From positions 248,001-312,000 of the forward strand of contig NZ_QRDQ01000011.1 of assembly GCF_003385895.1 (NCBI RefSeq): a stretch of DNA of 64,000 nucleotides, given 5' to 3'. The DNA is from Flavobacterium cutihirudinis. GTDB lineage: Bacteria; Bacteroidota; Bacteroidia; Flavobacteriales; Flavobacteriaceae. Below are positions 26,092 through 34,798 of this stretch, piece by piece. Position 1 is the first letter of the stretch, and each line of letters starts with the position of its first letter. The notes beneath the pieces were generated by a model. It was given only the letters and a program-made list of their open reading frames with translations. It was not told the origin of the DNA and did not search any database. The position numbers were made by a program, and so were the translations under genes.

Positions 26092-26427
26092 ATGTTTCTG
26101 ATTGTTGCCAAATATTTAATTCCGAAAGGATATCGAGGAATGGCTGTATTTCCGTTTGTTGTAATGAAATATGATTTTGATAAAACAAACAGCACTTTTG
26201 TTAATCATGAAAAAATACATTTAAGACAACAATTAGAGCTTTTAATACTTCCGTTTTTTGTGTGGTATTTTTTAGAATATCTCATTCGTTTTATTCAATA
26301 CAAAAACGGCGCTTTGGCCTATCGGAATATAAGTTTTGAAAGAGAAGCTTACGCGAAAGAAACCGACTTAAATTATTTGAAAAACCGATCATTTTTTCAG
26401 TTTTTACATTACATTAAATTAAAATGA
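26092..26427 (+). CDS. tiny membrane protein with an HExxH zinc-protease-like motif
   Basis: A 111-residue protein with H39-E40-K-I-H43 (HEKIH), a hydrophobic segment right after it (about 49-68, ELLILPFFVWYFLEYLIRF), and FEREAYAKE with candidate third ligands E83/E85. The arrangement HExxH ... ExxA resembles the zinc site of M48/M56-type membrane metallopeptidases, reduced to its core. No signal peptide is obvious beyond a mildly hydrophobic N-terminus. Its last 4 bases overlap the start of the next gene (ATGA), so they are translationally coupled. Activity is inference. Confidence 0.72.
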   Translation: MFLIVAKYLIPKGYRGMAVFPFVVMKYDFDKTNSTFVNHEKIHLRQQLELLILPFFVWYFLEYLIRFIQYKNGALAYRNISFEREAYAKETDLNYLKNRSFFQFLHYIKLK

Positions 26428-27332
26428 ACCCAGTTTTCAATCAACATATAAATATTAATTTTCCGAATGCTATCTCTCTGGCAATAAAACGGGAAGATTT
26501 AATTCATCCTTTTGTTTCGGGAAATAAATTCAGAAAATTAAAATACAATTTGCTTCAGGCTAAAGCCGAAAAAAAAGAAACTTTGCTGACTTTTGGAGGA
26601 GCATTTTCTAACCATATTGCAGCGGTTGCTTTTGCCGGAAAAGAACAAGGTATTAAAACCATTGGGATTATTCGCGGCGATGAGCTTTTCGATAAAATTG
26701 AAGAAAATCCGACTTTAAAATTCGCTCAGGAAAACGGAATGAAGTTTGAATTTGTTTCGAGAGAAGATTATCGGCTAAAAAGCGAAACTTCATTTTTAGA
26801 AAACTTAAAAGACAAGTTTGGCGATTTTTATTTAGTGCCAGAAGGAGGCACAAATGAACTCGCTGTAAAAGGCTGCGAAGAGATTTTGACTGATGAAGAT
26901 TCGGTTTTTGATTACGTTTGCTGCGCTGTAGGAACGGGCGGAACAATTTCAGGTTTAATAAATTGTGCGTTGCCAAATCAGAAAATTTTAGGATTTCCGG
27001 CACTAAAAGGTGACTTTTTAAAGGATGAAATTCGTATTTTTGCAAAAAAAGATAACTGGAATTTAATTTCTGACTATCATTTTGGAGGTTATGGCAAGGT
27101 AAATTTAGAATTAATTGAATTTATTAATGCTTTTTTTGAAGAAAATAAAGTGCCTTTAGATCCAATTTATACAGGAAAAATGGTTTTTGGCGTTATAGAT
27201 TTAATTAGCAAAAATTATTTTCCTGCACATTCAAAAATTTTACTCATTCACACCGGCGGATTACAAGGAATTGAAGGAATGAATATAAAATTGAAGCAGA
27301 AAAAATTACCAATACTCAAGACTAATGATTAA
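26424..27332 (+). CDS. 1-aminocyclopropane-1-carboxylate deaminase/D-cysteine desulfhydrase family protein
   Basis: This 302-residue fold-type II PLP enzyme binds PLP through K35 in SGNKFRKLKYN. The family blocks TFGGAFSNHIAAVAFAGKE and VPEGGTNELAVKGCEEI follow, and the phosphate loop is CCAVGTGGTISGL. Family members act on D-cysteine or ACC; in Bacteroidota the in vivo substrate is unclear. The gene overlaps both neighbours: 4 nt with the small HExxH protein and 8 nt with the glucosaminidase lipoprotein. The three therefore form one operon. Confidence 0.88.
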   Translation: MNPVFNQHININFPNAISLAIKREDLIHPFVSGNKFRKLKYNLLQAKAEKKETLLTFGGAFSNHIAAVAFAGKEQGIKTIGIIRGDELFDKIEENPTLKFAQENGMKFEFVSREDYRLKSETSFLENLKDKFGDFYLVPEGGTNELAVKGCEEILTDEDSVFDYVCCAVGTGGTISGLINCALPNQKILGFPALKGDFLKDEIRIFAKKDNWNLISDYHFGGYGKVNLELIEFINAFFEENKVPLDPIYTGKMVFGVIDLISKNYFPAHSKILLIHTGGLQGIEGMNIKLKQKKLPILKTND

Positions 27333-28224
27333 AAAATTTGTATTACTTGTCGTAATATTAGCCTTAGCAAGCTGCTCATCTAGTAAGCCTGCCATAGCAA
27401 CGACTAAAAAAGCGGCAGCAATTCAAACAAGGACGGCTTCAACAAAAAGAAGTGCACCGGCTAAACCAATTGGAAAAAATTATCCTTCTACAAATAATAC
27501 AACCGAAGTTATTCAATCGACTTCAAAAACAGTTGTAACCAGCGATTTAATTAATAATTATGTTTTGCAATTTAAAGATATTGCGATAGGAAACATGCAG
27601 AAATATGGTATTCCGGCAAGTATTATTTTAGCGCAAGGCATTTTAGAATCGGGTGCCGGAAGAGGCGATTTGGCGGTTGAAGCGAATAATCATTTCGGAA
27701 TCAAATGTCATAAAGATTGGTTGGGAGAAAGTGTTCGTCATGATGATGATTCGGCGCAGGAATGTTTTAGAAAATATCCTGAAGCTGCAGAATCTTATCG
27801 GGATCATGCTTTGTTTTTGGTTGGAAAAAAAAGATATGAGACGTTATTTACTTACGAAAAAGACGATTACAAAGCCTGGGCAAAAGGCTTGAGAGCGGCA
27901 GGTTACGCAACAGATCCTAATTATCCGGATAAATTAATAAGTTATATTGAACGTTATAATCTGCATCAATATGATTGTCAGGTTACAGGAAAAAATTATG
28001 TTGCGATCAATAAAACAGTTCCGGCAAAAAAATCAGCGTATGATGTGAATTCCGATCCAAAGATAATTATGAACTCAAACGATCCGAATTTATATGAAGT
28101 TCAAAAAGGAGATACGCTGTATTCGATTTCAAAAAAATTCAATGTATTGGTTGATGATTTAAAGAGAAAAAATAATCTAACGGATAATGCGATTTCAATT
28201 GGACAGCGATTGAAGGTTAAGTAA
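27325..28224 (+). CDS. glucosaminidase-LysM lipoprotein
   Basis: This 299-residue protein has a lipoprotein signal peptide (lipobox LASC, Cys about 17) and a Ser/Thr/Lys-rich linker (about 20-65). A glucosaminidase domain follows (about 75-215: AQGILESGAGRGDLAVEANNHFGIKCHKDW, with E in LESG as probable catalytic residue). A C-terminal LysM repeat lies at about 250-298 (YEVQKGDTLYSISKKFNVLVDDLKRKNNL). It is predicted to cut the glycan strands of peptidoglycan at the outer membrane's inner face. It is translationally coupled to the PLP enzyme by an 8-nt overlap. Confidence 0.93.
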   Translation: MIKKFVLLVVILALASCSSSKPAIATTKKAAAIQTRTASTKRSAPAKPIGKNYPSTNNTTEVIQSTSKTVVTSDLINNYVLQFKDIAIGNMQKYGIPASIILAQGILESGAGRGDLAVEANNHFGIKCHKDWLGESVRHDDDSAQECFRKYPEAAESYRDHALFLVGKKRYETLFTYEKDDYKAWAKGLRAAGYATDPNYPDKLISYIERYNLHQYDCQVTGKNYVAINKTVPAKKSAYDVNSDPKIIMNSNDPNLYEVQKGDTLYSISKKFNVLVDDLKRKNNLTDNAISIGQRLKVK

Positions 28225-28306
28225 AAGTTTTCAGTCTCAGTGACAGTTTTCAGTCTCGCTTTGATGTTGATTTAAAAATTCAAAATAAGTTTTCAGTTTA
28301 AATCTA

Positions 28307-28324
28307 TCCCGATAGCTATCGGGA
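28307..28324. repeat. perfect palindrome TCCCGATAGCTATCGGGA
   Basis: An 18-base perfect palindrome upstream of hemL, 27 nt before its start, in an AT-rich context. A near-identical copy with one changed base (TCCCGATAGTTATCGGGA) lies at 38225-38242. It belongs to the TCCCGA...TCGGGA repeat class of this window. Confidence 0.8.
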
Positions 28325-28350
28325 CTGAACTCTAAAATCTAAAATAAAAA

Positions 28351-29637
28351 ATGTTATACAAAAGAAGTAGTCAGCTTTTTGCTGAAGCAGAAAAAGTAAT
28401 TCCGGGGGGAGTAAATTCACCAGTTAGAGCATTTAAAGCCGTTGGCGGAACTCCAATTTTTGTAAAAAGCGCTAAAGGTGCTTATTTATACGATGAAGAC
28501 GGAAATAAATTAATCGACTATATCAACTCTTGGGGACCAATGGTTTTAGGTCATGCATATCAGCCCGTTGTTGATGCTGTGATCGAAAAAGCAAAATTGG
28601 GAACTTCGTTTGGAATGCCAACAGAACTGGAAACAGAAATTGCAGCTTTGGCTGTTTCAATGGTTCCTAATATTGATAAAATACGTTTTGTAAATTCTGG
28701 GACAGAAGCTTGTATGAGTGCAATTCGTCTGGCTCGTGGTTTTACAAAAAGAGATAAAATTGTAAAATTTGCAGGTTGTTACCACGGACATTCTGATTCA
28801 TTTTTGATTCAGGCAGGAAGTGGTGCCGTAACTTTTGGATCTCCAAATAGTCCAGGAGTTACTGAAGGAACTGCAAAAGATACTTTATTAGCAAAATACA
28901 ATGATTTAGAAAACGTAAAAACACTTGTAGAAGCTAATAAAGGAGAAATTGCTGCGATTATCATCGAAGCAGTTGCAGGAAATATGGGTTGTATTCCGCC
29001 TGCAAAAGGTTTTCTTGAAGGTTTAAGAGAATTGTGTACAGCAAACGGAATCTTATTGATTTTTGATGAGGTAATGACAGGTTTCCGTTTGGCACGCGGA
29101 GGAGTTCAGGAATTATATGGAATTGATGCTGATATCGTGACTTTCGGAAAAGTAATTGGTGGTGGACTTCCAGTTGGGGCTTTTGCCGCACGCGAAGAAA
29201 TCATGAATTATTTAGCGCCTCTTGGACCAGTTTATCAGGCAGGAACATTATCTGGAAATCCGTTAGCAATGGCGGCAGGTTTGGCAATGCTAAAAGCGCT
29301 TGATTCAGATAGAGAAATATTTACTCGTTTAGAAGAAAAAACAACTTATTTAGAAGCAGGAATTGATAGGGTTTTGAAAGCAAATAATGTTGTTTTCACC
29401 ATCAATAGAGTAGGTTCTATGATTTCTGTTCACTTTGATGCAAATCCGGTTACCGATTTTCAAACCGCAGCAAAAGGTGATAATGAAACGTTTAAAAAAT
29501 TCTTCCACGGATTGCTTCAGGAAGGTGTTTATATCGCACCATCTGCTTATGAAACGTGGTTTATTACAGATGCATTAACGTATGAAGATTTAGATTTTAC
29601 AATTAATGCGATTGATAAAGTTTCGAAAACATTCTAA
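28351..29637 (+). CDS. hemL: glutamate-1-semialdehyde 2,1-aminomutase
   Basis: This 428-residue PLP enzyme converts glutamate-1-semialdehyde to 5-aminolevulinate, the second step of the C5 haem pathway. The start MLYKRSSQLFAEAEKVIPGGVNSPVRAF is the family N-terminus. The PLP lysine is K267 in FGKVIGGGLPVGAF. Other blocks are YHGHSDS and FDEVMTGFR. Length is normal. No other hem gene is adjacent. A terminator (29660-29688) follows. Confidence 0.98.
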   Translation: MLYKRSSQLFAEAEKVIPGGVNSPVRAFKAVGGTPIFVKSAKGAYLYDEDGNKLIDYINSWGPMVLGHAYQPVVDAVIEKAKLGTSFGMPTELETEIAALAVSMVPNIDKIRFVNSGTEACMSAIRLARGFTKRDKIVKFAGCYHGHSDSFLIQAGSGAVTFGSPNSPGVTEGTAKDTLLAKYNDLENVKTLVEANKGEIAAIIIEAVAGNMGCIPPAKGFLEGLRELCTANGILLIFDEVMTGFRLARGGVQELYGIDADIVTFGKVIGGGLPVGAFAAREEIMNYLAPLGPVYQAGTLSGNPLAMAAGLAMLKALDSDREIFTRLEEKTTYLEAGIDRVLKANNVVFTINRVGSMISVHFDANPVTDFQTAAKGDNETFKKFFHGLLQEGVYIAPSAYETWFITDALTYEDLDFTINAIDKVSKTF

Positions 29638-29659
29638 GTTATAAATTCAAATATAAAAG

Positions 29660-29688
29660 TCCGGTTCTTAAAAAAACCGGATTTTTTT
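29660..29688 (+). terminator. hemL rho-independent terminator
   Basis: TCCGGTT and AACCGGA pair around a CTTAAAAA loop, followed by seven Ts. It lies 23 nt after the hemL stop. Confidence 0.9.
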
Positions 29689-29793
29689 GTGCCCATTTTG
29701 TAGTTAATAAAAAGTTAATAAGCGCTCATTGTGTTGTGTTATTGTAATCAAAAATTATTTTTGTTTGTCAAATAACCATTAAACCTACAATAA

Positions 29794-32268
29794 ATGAAGA
29801 AATTTTTCATTTTATTTACGATAGTTGCCTTTGCGCTATTTCCTACCAATCACTTTGCACAGTCGAAAAAGAAAAAAGGAGAAACTCCAGCTCCAACTTC
29901 TTCGTCAGAAAAAAAATCAGAACCAACTATTAAAGAATACAGCAAAGTAATTACAAAAGAAGCTGTATCTGATGAAGGACTTTTTACAGTTCATAAAGTA
30001 GACAAAAAATATTACTTCGAAATCCCAAATAAATATTTAAATAAAGACATGCTTTTGGTGAGCAGGTTAGCAAAATTGCCTTCTAATTTAGGCGGTGGTT
30101 ATGTAAATGCTGGATCCGAAACTAATGAACAATTGGTGGTTTGGCAGCGTTTTCAGGATAAGATTCTGATCAAATCAAAATCATATAATTCGGTTGCAAA
30201 TGACACTTTGCCGATTAGTATTTCAGTTAAATCAAACAATTACGAACCTACATTATTTGCTTTTGATATTGTGGCATTCAGTAAAGATTCGGCCAATACG
30301 GTAATCGATGTAACCAAATTTTACAGTACAGATGTTAAGGCAATAAGCGGAATTTCAGCAGAAATGCGTGAGACTTATAAAGTAAAAGGTTTAGATGATT
30401 CTAGAAGTTTTATCAATACAATCAAAAGTTTTCCGATGAATATTGAAGTCATTCAGGATATGACTTACAATGCATCAAAGCCGTCAATGTTGGAAGATAC
30501 GGAATCGATTAGCATTCAGATGAATCAGTCGATGATTCTATTGCCTGAAATTCCAATGCAACCAAGATTAGCAGATCCGCGTGTGGGTTGGTTTACTGTA
30601 AGTCAGTACGATTATGGAAGTAACGAATTAAAATCGGATCTTAAAACCTATATTCGTCGTTGGAGATTAGAACCAAAAGATCCTGAAGCGTATGCAAGAG
30701 GAGAACTGGTTGAACCAATAAAACCAATTGTGTATTATTTAGATCCTGCAACTCCGGAAAAGTTGAGGAAATATATTAAACTCGGAATTGAAGAATGGCA
30801 GAAACCTTTTGAAACTGCCGGATTTAAGAACGCCATTATTGCAAAAGATGCGCCAACAAAAGAAGAAGATCCAGATTTTAGTCCGGAAGATATTCGCTAT
30901 TCTGTAATTCGTTATGTGGCAAGCACGACCAGAAATGCAGTTGGACCAAGCGTTTCAGATCCAAGAACAGGAGAAATTATCGAAAGTGATGTAATCTGGT
31001 ACCACAATCATTTGCGTTCGTATAGAAATCGATATTTATTAGAAACCGGAGCAGCAAATCCTTCCGCGAGAACTTTACAGACCAGCGATGAAGAAATGGG
31101 AGAAATGATGCGAATGGTAATTGCACATGAAGTGGGACATGCGTTAGGTTTTCCGCACAATATGGGAGCGAGCTGCTCTTATGATGTTGAAAGTTACAGA
31201 AATGGGTCTTTTACTCAGGAAAACGGGATTTCTGCCAGTATTATGGATTATGCCCGATTTAATTACATCGCACAACCAGGTGATCAAAATATTCGCTTTG
31301 TTCGCAAAATGGGACCATACGATCATTATGCGTTAAACTGGGGATATAGAGTAATTCCGAATGCAAAATCAGCTGAAGCTGAAAAAACAACTTTGGATAA
31401 ATGGATTCTGGATAAAGCCGGAAATCCAATTTATAAATTTGGAAAACAGAGCAGTACCTTTGATCCTTCTTCACAGACAGAAGACATTGGAAATGATGCC
31501 ATGAAAGCCAGTACGTACGGACTTAAAAATTTGGAATTTGTAGCAAAAAATTTAAGCGACTGGACGAGTAAGGTAACAAATGATTATAGCGACTTAGCTG
31601 AATTATACAAAGAGTTGTTAGATGTTTGGGGAAGATATGTCGGACATGTTGTAACTAATGTTGGTGGGGTTTATGAAAACACAAAAAATCCTAATCAGCA
31701 AGGAAATGTTTATGAAGTAGTTCCAAAAGCAAAACAAGTTGAAGCAATGAACTGGCTTCAAACCAATGCTTTTGTTTCTCCAACCTGGATTGTTAATACG
31801 AATACATTGAAAAATACTGATTATGCAGGTTATACCGAAATGTTTCGAAATATTCAGGTAAGACATTTGAATAATTTGCTGAGTTTAGGACGCATCGGAA
31901 GATTGATGGATAATGAAATTCTTGGATCAGATACCTATAAAGCGCTGGATTTCTTTAAAGATTTGCGAAAAGGAATCTGGAAAGAAACTGCAACAGTATC
32001 AAACGTAACGATTTACAGAAGAAACTTGCAAAGAGCTTATATTGATCGAATGGGTTATTTAATGACCGAAGAAATTAAACCTACAGATAAATCGGCAACG
32101 TATTATAATGTTGCACAGTCTGACTTGAGAGCTTTGGTTCGCGGTGAATTAAATACATTGAAAAAATCACTTGCAATAGCAAAAATAACAGCAGTAAATA
32201 CAGAAACAAAATACCATTATGAAGATTGTATCAAACGAATTGATTTGATTTTAAATCCTATTAAATAA
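29794..32268 (+). CDS. secreted zinc-dependent metalloprotease (DUF5117/DUF4953 type)
   Basis: This 824-residue protein has a signal peptide (about 1-22, cleaved near FAQS) and a charged linker. An N-terminal domain like DUF5118/DUF5117 follows (about 45-400). The metallopeptidase region has H445-E-V-G-H449-ALGFP-H455-N, the HExxHxxGxxH zinc site of metzincins. The following ASIMDYARFNY supplies the Met-turn-like segment. It is predicted to be a periplasmic or surface protease. The family is common in Bacteroidota, but substrates are unknown. It stands alone between two terminators. Confidence 0.92.
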   Translation: MKKFFILFTIVAFALFPTNHFAQSKKKKGETPAPTSSSEKKSEPTIKEYSKVITKEAVSDEGLFTVHKVDKKYYFEIPNKYLNKDMLLVSRLAKLPSNLGGGYVNAGSETNEQLVVWQRFQDKILIKSKSYNSVANDTLPISISVKSNNYEPTLFAFDIVAFSKDSANTVIDVTKFYSTDVKAISGISAEMRETYKVKGLDDSRSFINTIKSFPMNIEVIQDMTYNASKPSMLEDTESISIQMNQSMILLPEIPMQPRLADPRVGWFTVSQYDYGSNELKSDLKTYIRRWRLEPKDPEAYARGELVEPIKPIVYYLDPATPEKLRKYIKLGIEEWQKPFETAGFKNAIIAKDAPTKEEDPDFSPEDIRYSVIRYVASTTRNAVGPSVSDPRTGEIIESDVIWYHNHLRSYRNRYLLETGAANPSARTLQTSDEEMGEMMRMVIAHEVGHALGFPHNMGASCSYDVESYRNGSFTQENGISASIMDYARFNYIAQPGDQNIRFVRKMGPYDHYALNWGYRVIPNAKSAEAEKTTLDKWILDKAGNPIYKFGKQSSTFDPSSQTEDIGNDAMKASTYGLKNLEFVAKNLSDWTSKVTNDYSDLAELYKELLDVWGRYVGHVVTNVGGVYENTKNPNQQGNVYEVVPKAKQVEAMNWLQTNAFVSPTWIVNTNTLKNTDYAGYTEMFRNIQVRHLNNLLSLGRIGRLMDNEILGSDTYKALDFFKDLRKGIWKETATVSNVTIYRRNLQRAYIDRMGYLMTEEIKPTDKSATYYNVAQSDLRALVRGELNTLKKSLAIAKITAVNTETKYHYEDCIKRIDLILNPIK

Positions 32269-32281
32269 GAGTAATGAAAAG

Positions 32282-32310
32282 AAAAAGAGGCCTGTAAAGC
32301 CTCTTTTTTT
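32282..32310. terminator. bidirectional terminator between convergent genes
   Basis: AAAAAGAGGC and GCCTCTTTTT pair around CTGTAAA, with A and T runs on both sides. It serves the metalloprotease gene (plus) and the Spy-like gene (minus). Confidence 0.9.
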
Positions 32311-32321
32311 ATGAAAACAAA

Positions 32322-32762
32322 TTAGTTGCTTTCTTTGCGGTATTCTCTCATTTTTTCTTTTGCTTTGTCTTTGTTCTCTTCCTGTATTTTTTTCCATTTA
32401 GTGTACTGGTCAGCATTCAGGATCGATTTCATTTTAGCATCGTTTGCATCTTTTTCGGCTAACATTTCTTTTTTAAAGGCTTCTCTTTCTGCAGCTGTTG
32501 GTTTTGTACCGCTTTCTTTTTTGGCATTGCGGGCTTCTCTCAATTTTTCTGCTTTAGCATTTCTGTCGGCCAAAAGTTGTTTTACTTGCGTTTGTTGATT
32601 GGCATCCAGATTTAATTCGGATGTTAGTTTTTTTAGTTGTTTTTCGCTACGTTGTTCCGGAGTCAATCTTTCTCGTTGATCACGTGGCGTTTTTTGATCT
32701 GTTTCTTGTGCAAAAGATGCTATTCCAACAAATAACAAAGCTGCGATAAATAATTTTTTCAT
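32322..32762 (-). CDS. Spy/CpxP-like helical periplasmic protein (DUF4890-like)
   Basis: This 146-residue protein has a signal peptide (about 1-18, ending ASFAQ) and an entirely helical, highly charged mature part. It contains LTPEQRSEKQLKKLTSELNLDANQQTQVKQL and ILNADQYTKWKKIQEENKD, the LTxxQ-type double motif of Spy/CpxP-like chaperones. Bacteroidota homologues are usually labelled DUF4890. An ATP-independent chaperone or metal-resistance-like role is inferred by analogy. No two-component system is adjacent. Confidence 0.82.
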   Translation of the reverse strand: MKKLFIAALLFVGIASFAQETDQKTPRDQRERLTPEQRSEKQLKKLTSELNLDANQQTQVKQLLADRNAKAEKLREARNAKKESGTKPTAAEREAFKKEMLAEKDANDAKMKSILNADQYTKWKKIQEENKDKAKEKMREYRKESN

Positions 32763-32949
32763 GATTAAGTTTTTTAATTGTTATATCGATTAGACTTTAT
32801 CAAATTCATTAGGTTTAATTTAATTCGCAGAATTATATTTTATTTAACAAATTGATTCATAATTCATTAAAACGTTTCTGATAAGACTAATAGTATAAAA
32901 TTAAATGCGTATTTTTAAACTATTAATCGTTTAAGCACTTAGAAAATTT

Positions 32950-33975
32950 ATGAGCACCAATATCACATTAAATACAAGCAAAATAGCTTTTTTCTCGACA
33001 CAACCTTACGACAAAGCTTTTTTTAATAAATACAACAGCGACTTTGGTTTCGAATTGGATTATTTTGAAACGCAGCTAAACTTACAAACTTCAATTTTAA
33101 TCGAAAATGCCTCAATAGTATGTGTGTTTGTGAATGATATTGTAAATGAAGCAGTGATTAAACAGTTGGCTGAAAAGAATGTAAAAATAATTGCTTTGCG
33201 TTGTGCCGGCTTTAACAATGTCGATTTAGAAGCGGCTAAAAAATATAATATTAGAGTTTGTCGTGTTCCGGCTTATTCTCCGCAAGCAGTTGCCGAACAT
33301 GCAATGGCAATGATTTTGACTTTAAACAGAAAAACACATAAAGCATATAACAGAGTTAGAGAACAAAATTTCTCATTAAATGGTTTATTAGGTTTTGATT
33401 TATTCGGAAAAACAATCGGAATTATTGGAACCGGAAATATTGGAAAAGCCTTTGCTAAAATTGCCTTAGGTTTTGGATGTAAAGTTTTGGCTTATGATAT
33501 TGTCGAAAACGCTGAAATGATAAAAGACGGTGTCTCTTTTGTTGGTTTAGAAGAGATATTTAAATCGAGTGATATTATTTCGCTTCATTGTCCGTTAAAT
33601 CAGCAAACCAAGCATATAATCAACAATGATTCGATTGCTTTGATGAAAGAACATATTATGATAATCAATACAAGTCGTGGCGGTTTAATTGAAACTTCAA
33701 GTGTTATTGAAGGCTTAAAAGAAGGTAAAATTGGTTACTTAGGAATTGATGTTTACGAACAGGAAGAAAAGTTGTTTTTCAGAGATTTATCTGCCGATAT
33801 TATTCAGGACGACGCGATTCAGCGTTTAATGAGTTTTCCGAATGTTTTGGTAACCGCGCATCAGGCTTTTTTCACCAACGAAGCTTTAACGCAGATTGCA
33901 TTGGTGACTTTTAATAATATCAAATCATTATTGGAGCAAAATGATATTGAAAATAAAGCTGCATTATTAGTTTAG
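32950..33975 (+). CDS. D-2-hydroxyacid dehydrogenase (D-lactate dehydrogenase-like)
   Basis: This 341-residue NAD-dependent enzyme has the Rossmann loop GIIGTGNIGKAFAKIALGFG at about 156-175. The catalytic set is Arg in INTSRGGLIE, Glu in GIDVYEQEE and His in VTAHQAF. The N-terminal block FNNVDLEAAKKYNI is typical of the fermentative D-lactate dehydrogenase (LdhA) subgroup. It probably interconverts pyruvate and D-lactate; other 2-ketoacids are possible. A small lipoprotein gene follows after 26 nt and may be co-transcribed. Confidence 0.92.
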   Translation: MSTNITLNTSKIAFFSTQPYDKAFFNKYNSDFGFELDYFETQLNLQTSILIENASIVCVFVNDIVNEAVIKQLAEKNVKIIALRCAGFNNVDLEAAKKYNIRVCRVPAYSPQAVAEHAMAMILTLNRKTHKAYNRVREQNFSLNGLLGFDLFGKTIGIIGTGNIGKAFAKIALGFGCKVLAYDIVENAEMIKDGVSFVGLEEIFKSSDIISLHCPLNQQTKHIINNDSIALMKEHIMIINTSRGGLIETSSVIEGLKEGKIGYLGIDVYEQEEKLFFRDLSADIIQDDAIQRLMSFPNVLVTAHQAFFTNEALTQIALVTFNNIKSLLEQNDIENKAALLV

Positions 33976-34001
33976 AAAATATTAATCTAAAAAATCAAAT
34001 T

Positions 34002-34598
34002 ATGAAAGGTAAAATTTTAATACTGATTGGAATTTTGGCAATATCGTCATGTCAAAATAAAACGGAGAAAAAAAATATTATCAAAACGATTGTTCAGGAT
34101 ACATTATCTAAAACAATGGGAGGAACAGCAGATTTAAGTAAAGTTTCTGAAAAAGATGATAAAGCAGTAGAATTAATCCGAAAACAATTGCTGGTTTTAT
34201 TGGAGAAGGATTTACCCGCGTTGACAAAAGAAGATCGCTATTTTTATTATGAAGCTTTTGATTTGAACAATGATCAAAAAGACGAATATTTGGTAGGATT
34301 TTCTAATTCCTATTTCTGCGGAAGCGGAGGCTGTTCGGGTTATATTTTAAATAACGATGGAAGCGTAATCAATCGTTTTTCCGTAACCGATTATCCAATT
34401 TATGTAACAACTTCATCTACTGAAAAATTCTATGATCTTATATTTGAAAGTGGAGGTAAATTTCACTTATTGAAAATGAAAAACGGAAAATATCCTTCTA
34501 ATCCTTCTGTTCAGGAAGTTTTAAAAGGTGATGTCCCAAAAGAAAGTACAAAGGTTTTGGATGTTAATGGGAAGACATTGGAGAAGTATTCTTTTTAA
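34002..34598 (+). CDS. lipoprotein of unknown function
   Basis: This 198-residue protein has a lipoprotein signal peptide (lipobox AISSC, Cys about 17) followed by a charged linker. The folded part includes YFYYEAFDLNNDQKDEYLVGF, whose D-x-N-x-D stretch resembles a calcium-binding loop, and YFCGSGGCSGYI with two cysteines that could form a disulfide. I do not recognise a named family. It follows the 2-hydroxyacid dehydrogenase gene closely and ends at a strong bidirectional terminator. Confidence 0.78.
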   Translation: MKGKILILIGILAISSCQNKTEKKNIIKTIVQDTLSKTMGGTADLSKVSEKDDKAVELIRKQLLVLLEKDLPALTKEDRYFYYEAFDLNNDQKDEYLVGFSNSYFCGSGGCSGYILNNDGSVINRFSVTDYPIYVTTSSTEKFYDLIFESGGKFHLLKMKNGKYPSNPSVQEVLKGDVPKESTKVLDVNGKTLEKYSF

Positions 34599-34616
34599 TC
34601 AAGTTGTTTATAAAAT

Positions 34617-34651
34617 AAAACCCGACAGGTTTTTAAAAACCTGTCGGGTTT
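34617..34651. terminator. bidirectional terminator
   Basis: AACCCGACAGGTTTTT and AAAAACCTGTCGGGTT form a long near-perfect stem with A and T runs on both flanks, between the lipoprotein gene (plus) and the small antitoxin-like gene (minus). Confidence 0.92.
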
Positions 34652-34655
34652 GAAA

Positions 34656-34796
34656 TTAAATTTCAGAAAGCCATTCTAGGTCTTCTTTATCTAAATCTTC
34701 CTGAGAAATAACTCTTCCGTATTTTATATCTTCTTCGCTTTTCTTGATGATATCTATTTCGTATTCACTTACTGAATAAATTTCTGAATTTTTCAT
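34656..34796 (-). CDS. 46-residue antitoxin-like acidic protein
   Basis: The frame encodes a very acidic protein whose C-terminal part, EEDIKYGRVISQEDLDKEDLEWLSEI, resembles the end of small type II antitoxins: a 'G+vis.ee' block before a terminal Trp helix. It begins MKNSEIYSVS. It starts 2 nt after the stop of the upstream membrane-protein gene, so the two are one operon. No RelE/ParE toxin is seen next to it. It could therefore be an orphan, or the upstream gene could be an unrelated partner. The coding call rests on operon spacing and the clean start and stop. Confidence 0.6.
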   Translation of the reverse strand: MKNSEIYSVSEYEIDIIKKSEEDIKYGRVISQEDLDKEDLEWLSEI

Positions 34797-34798
34797 CT

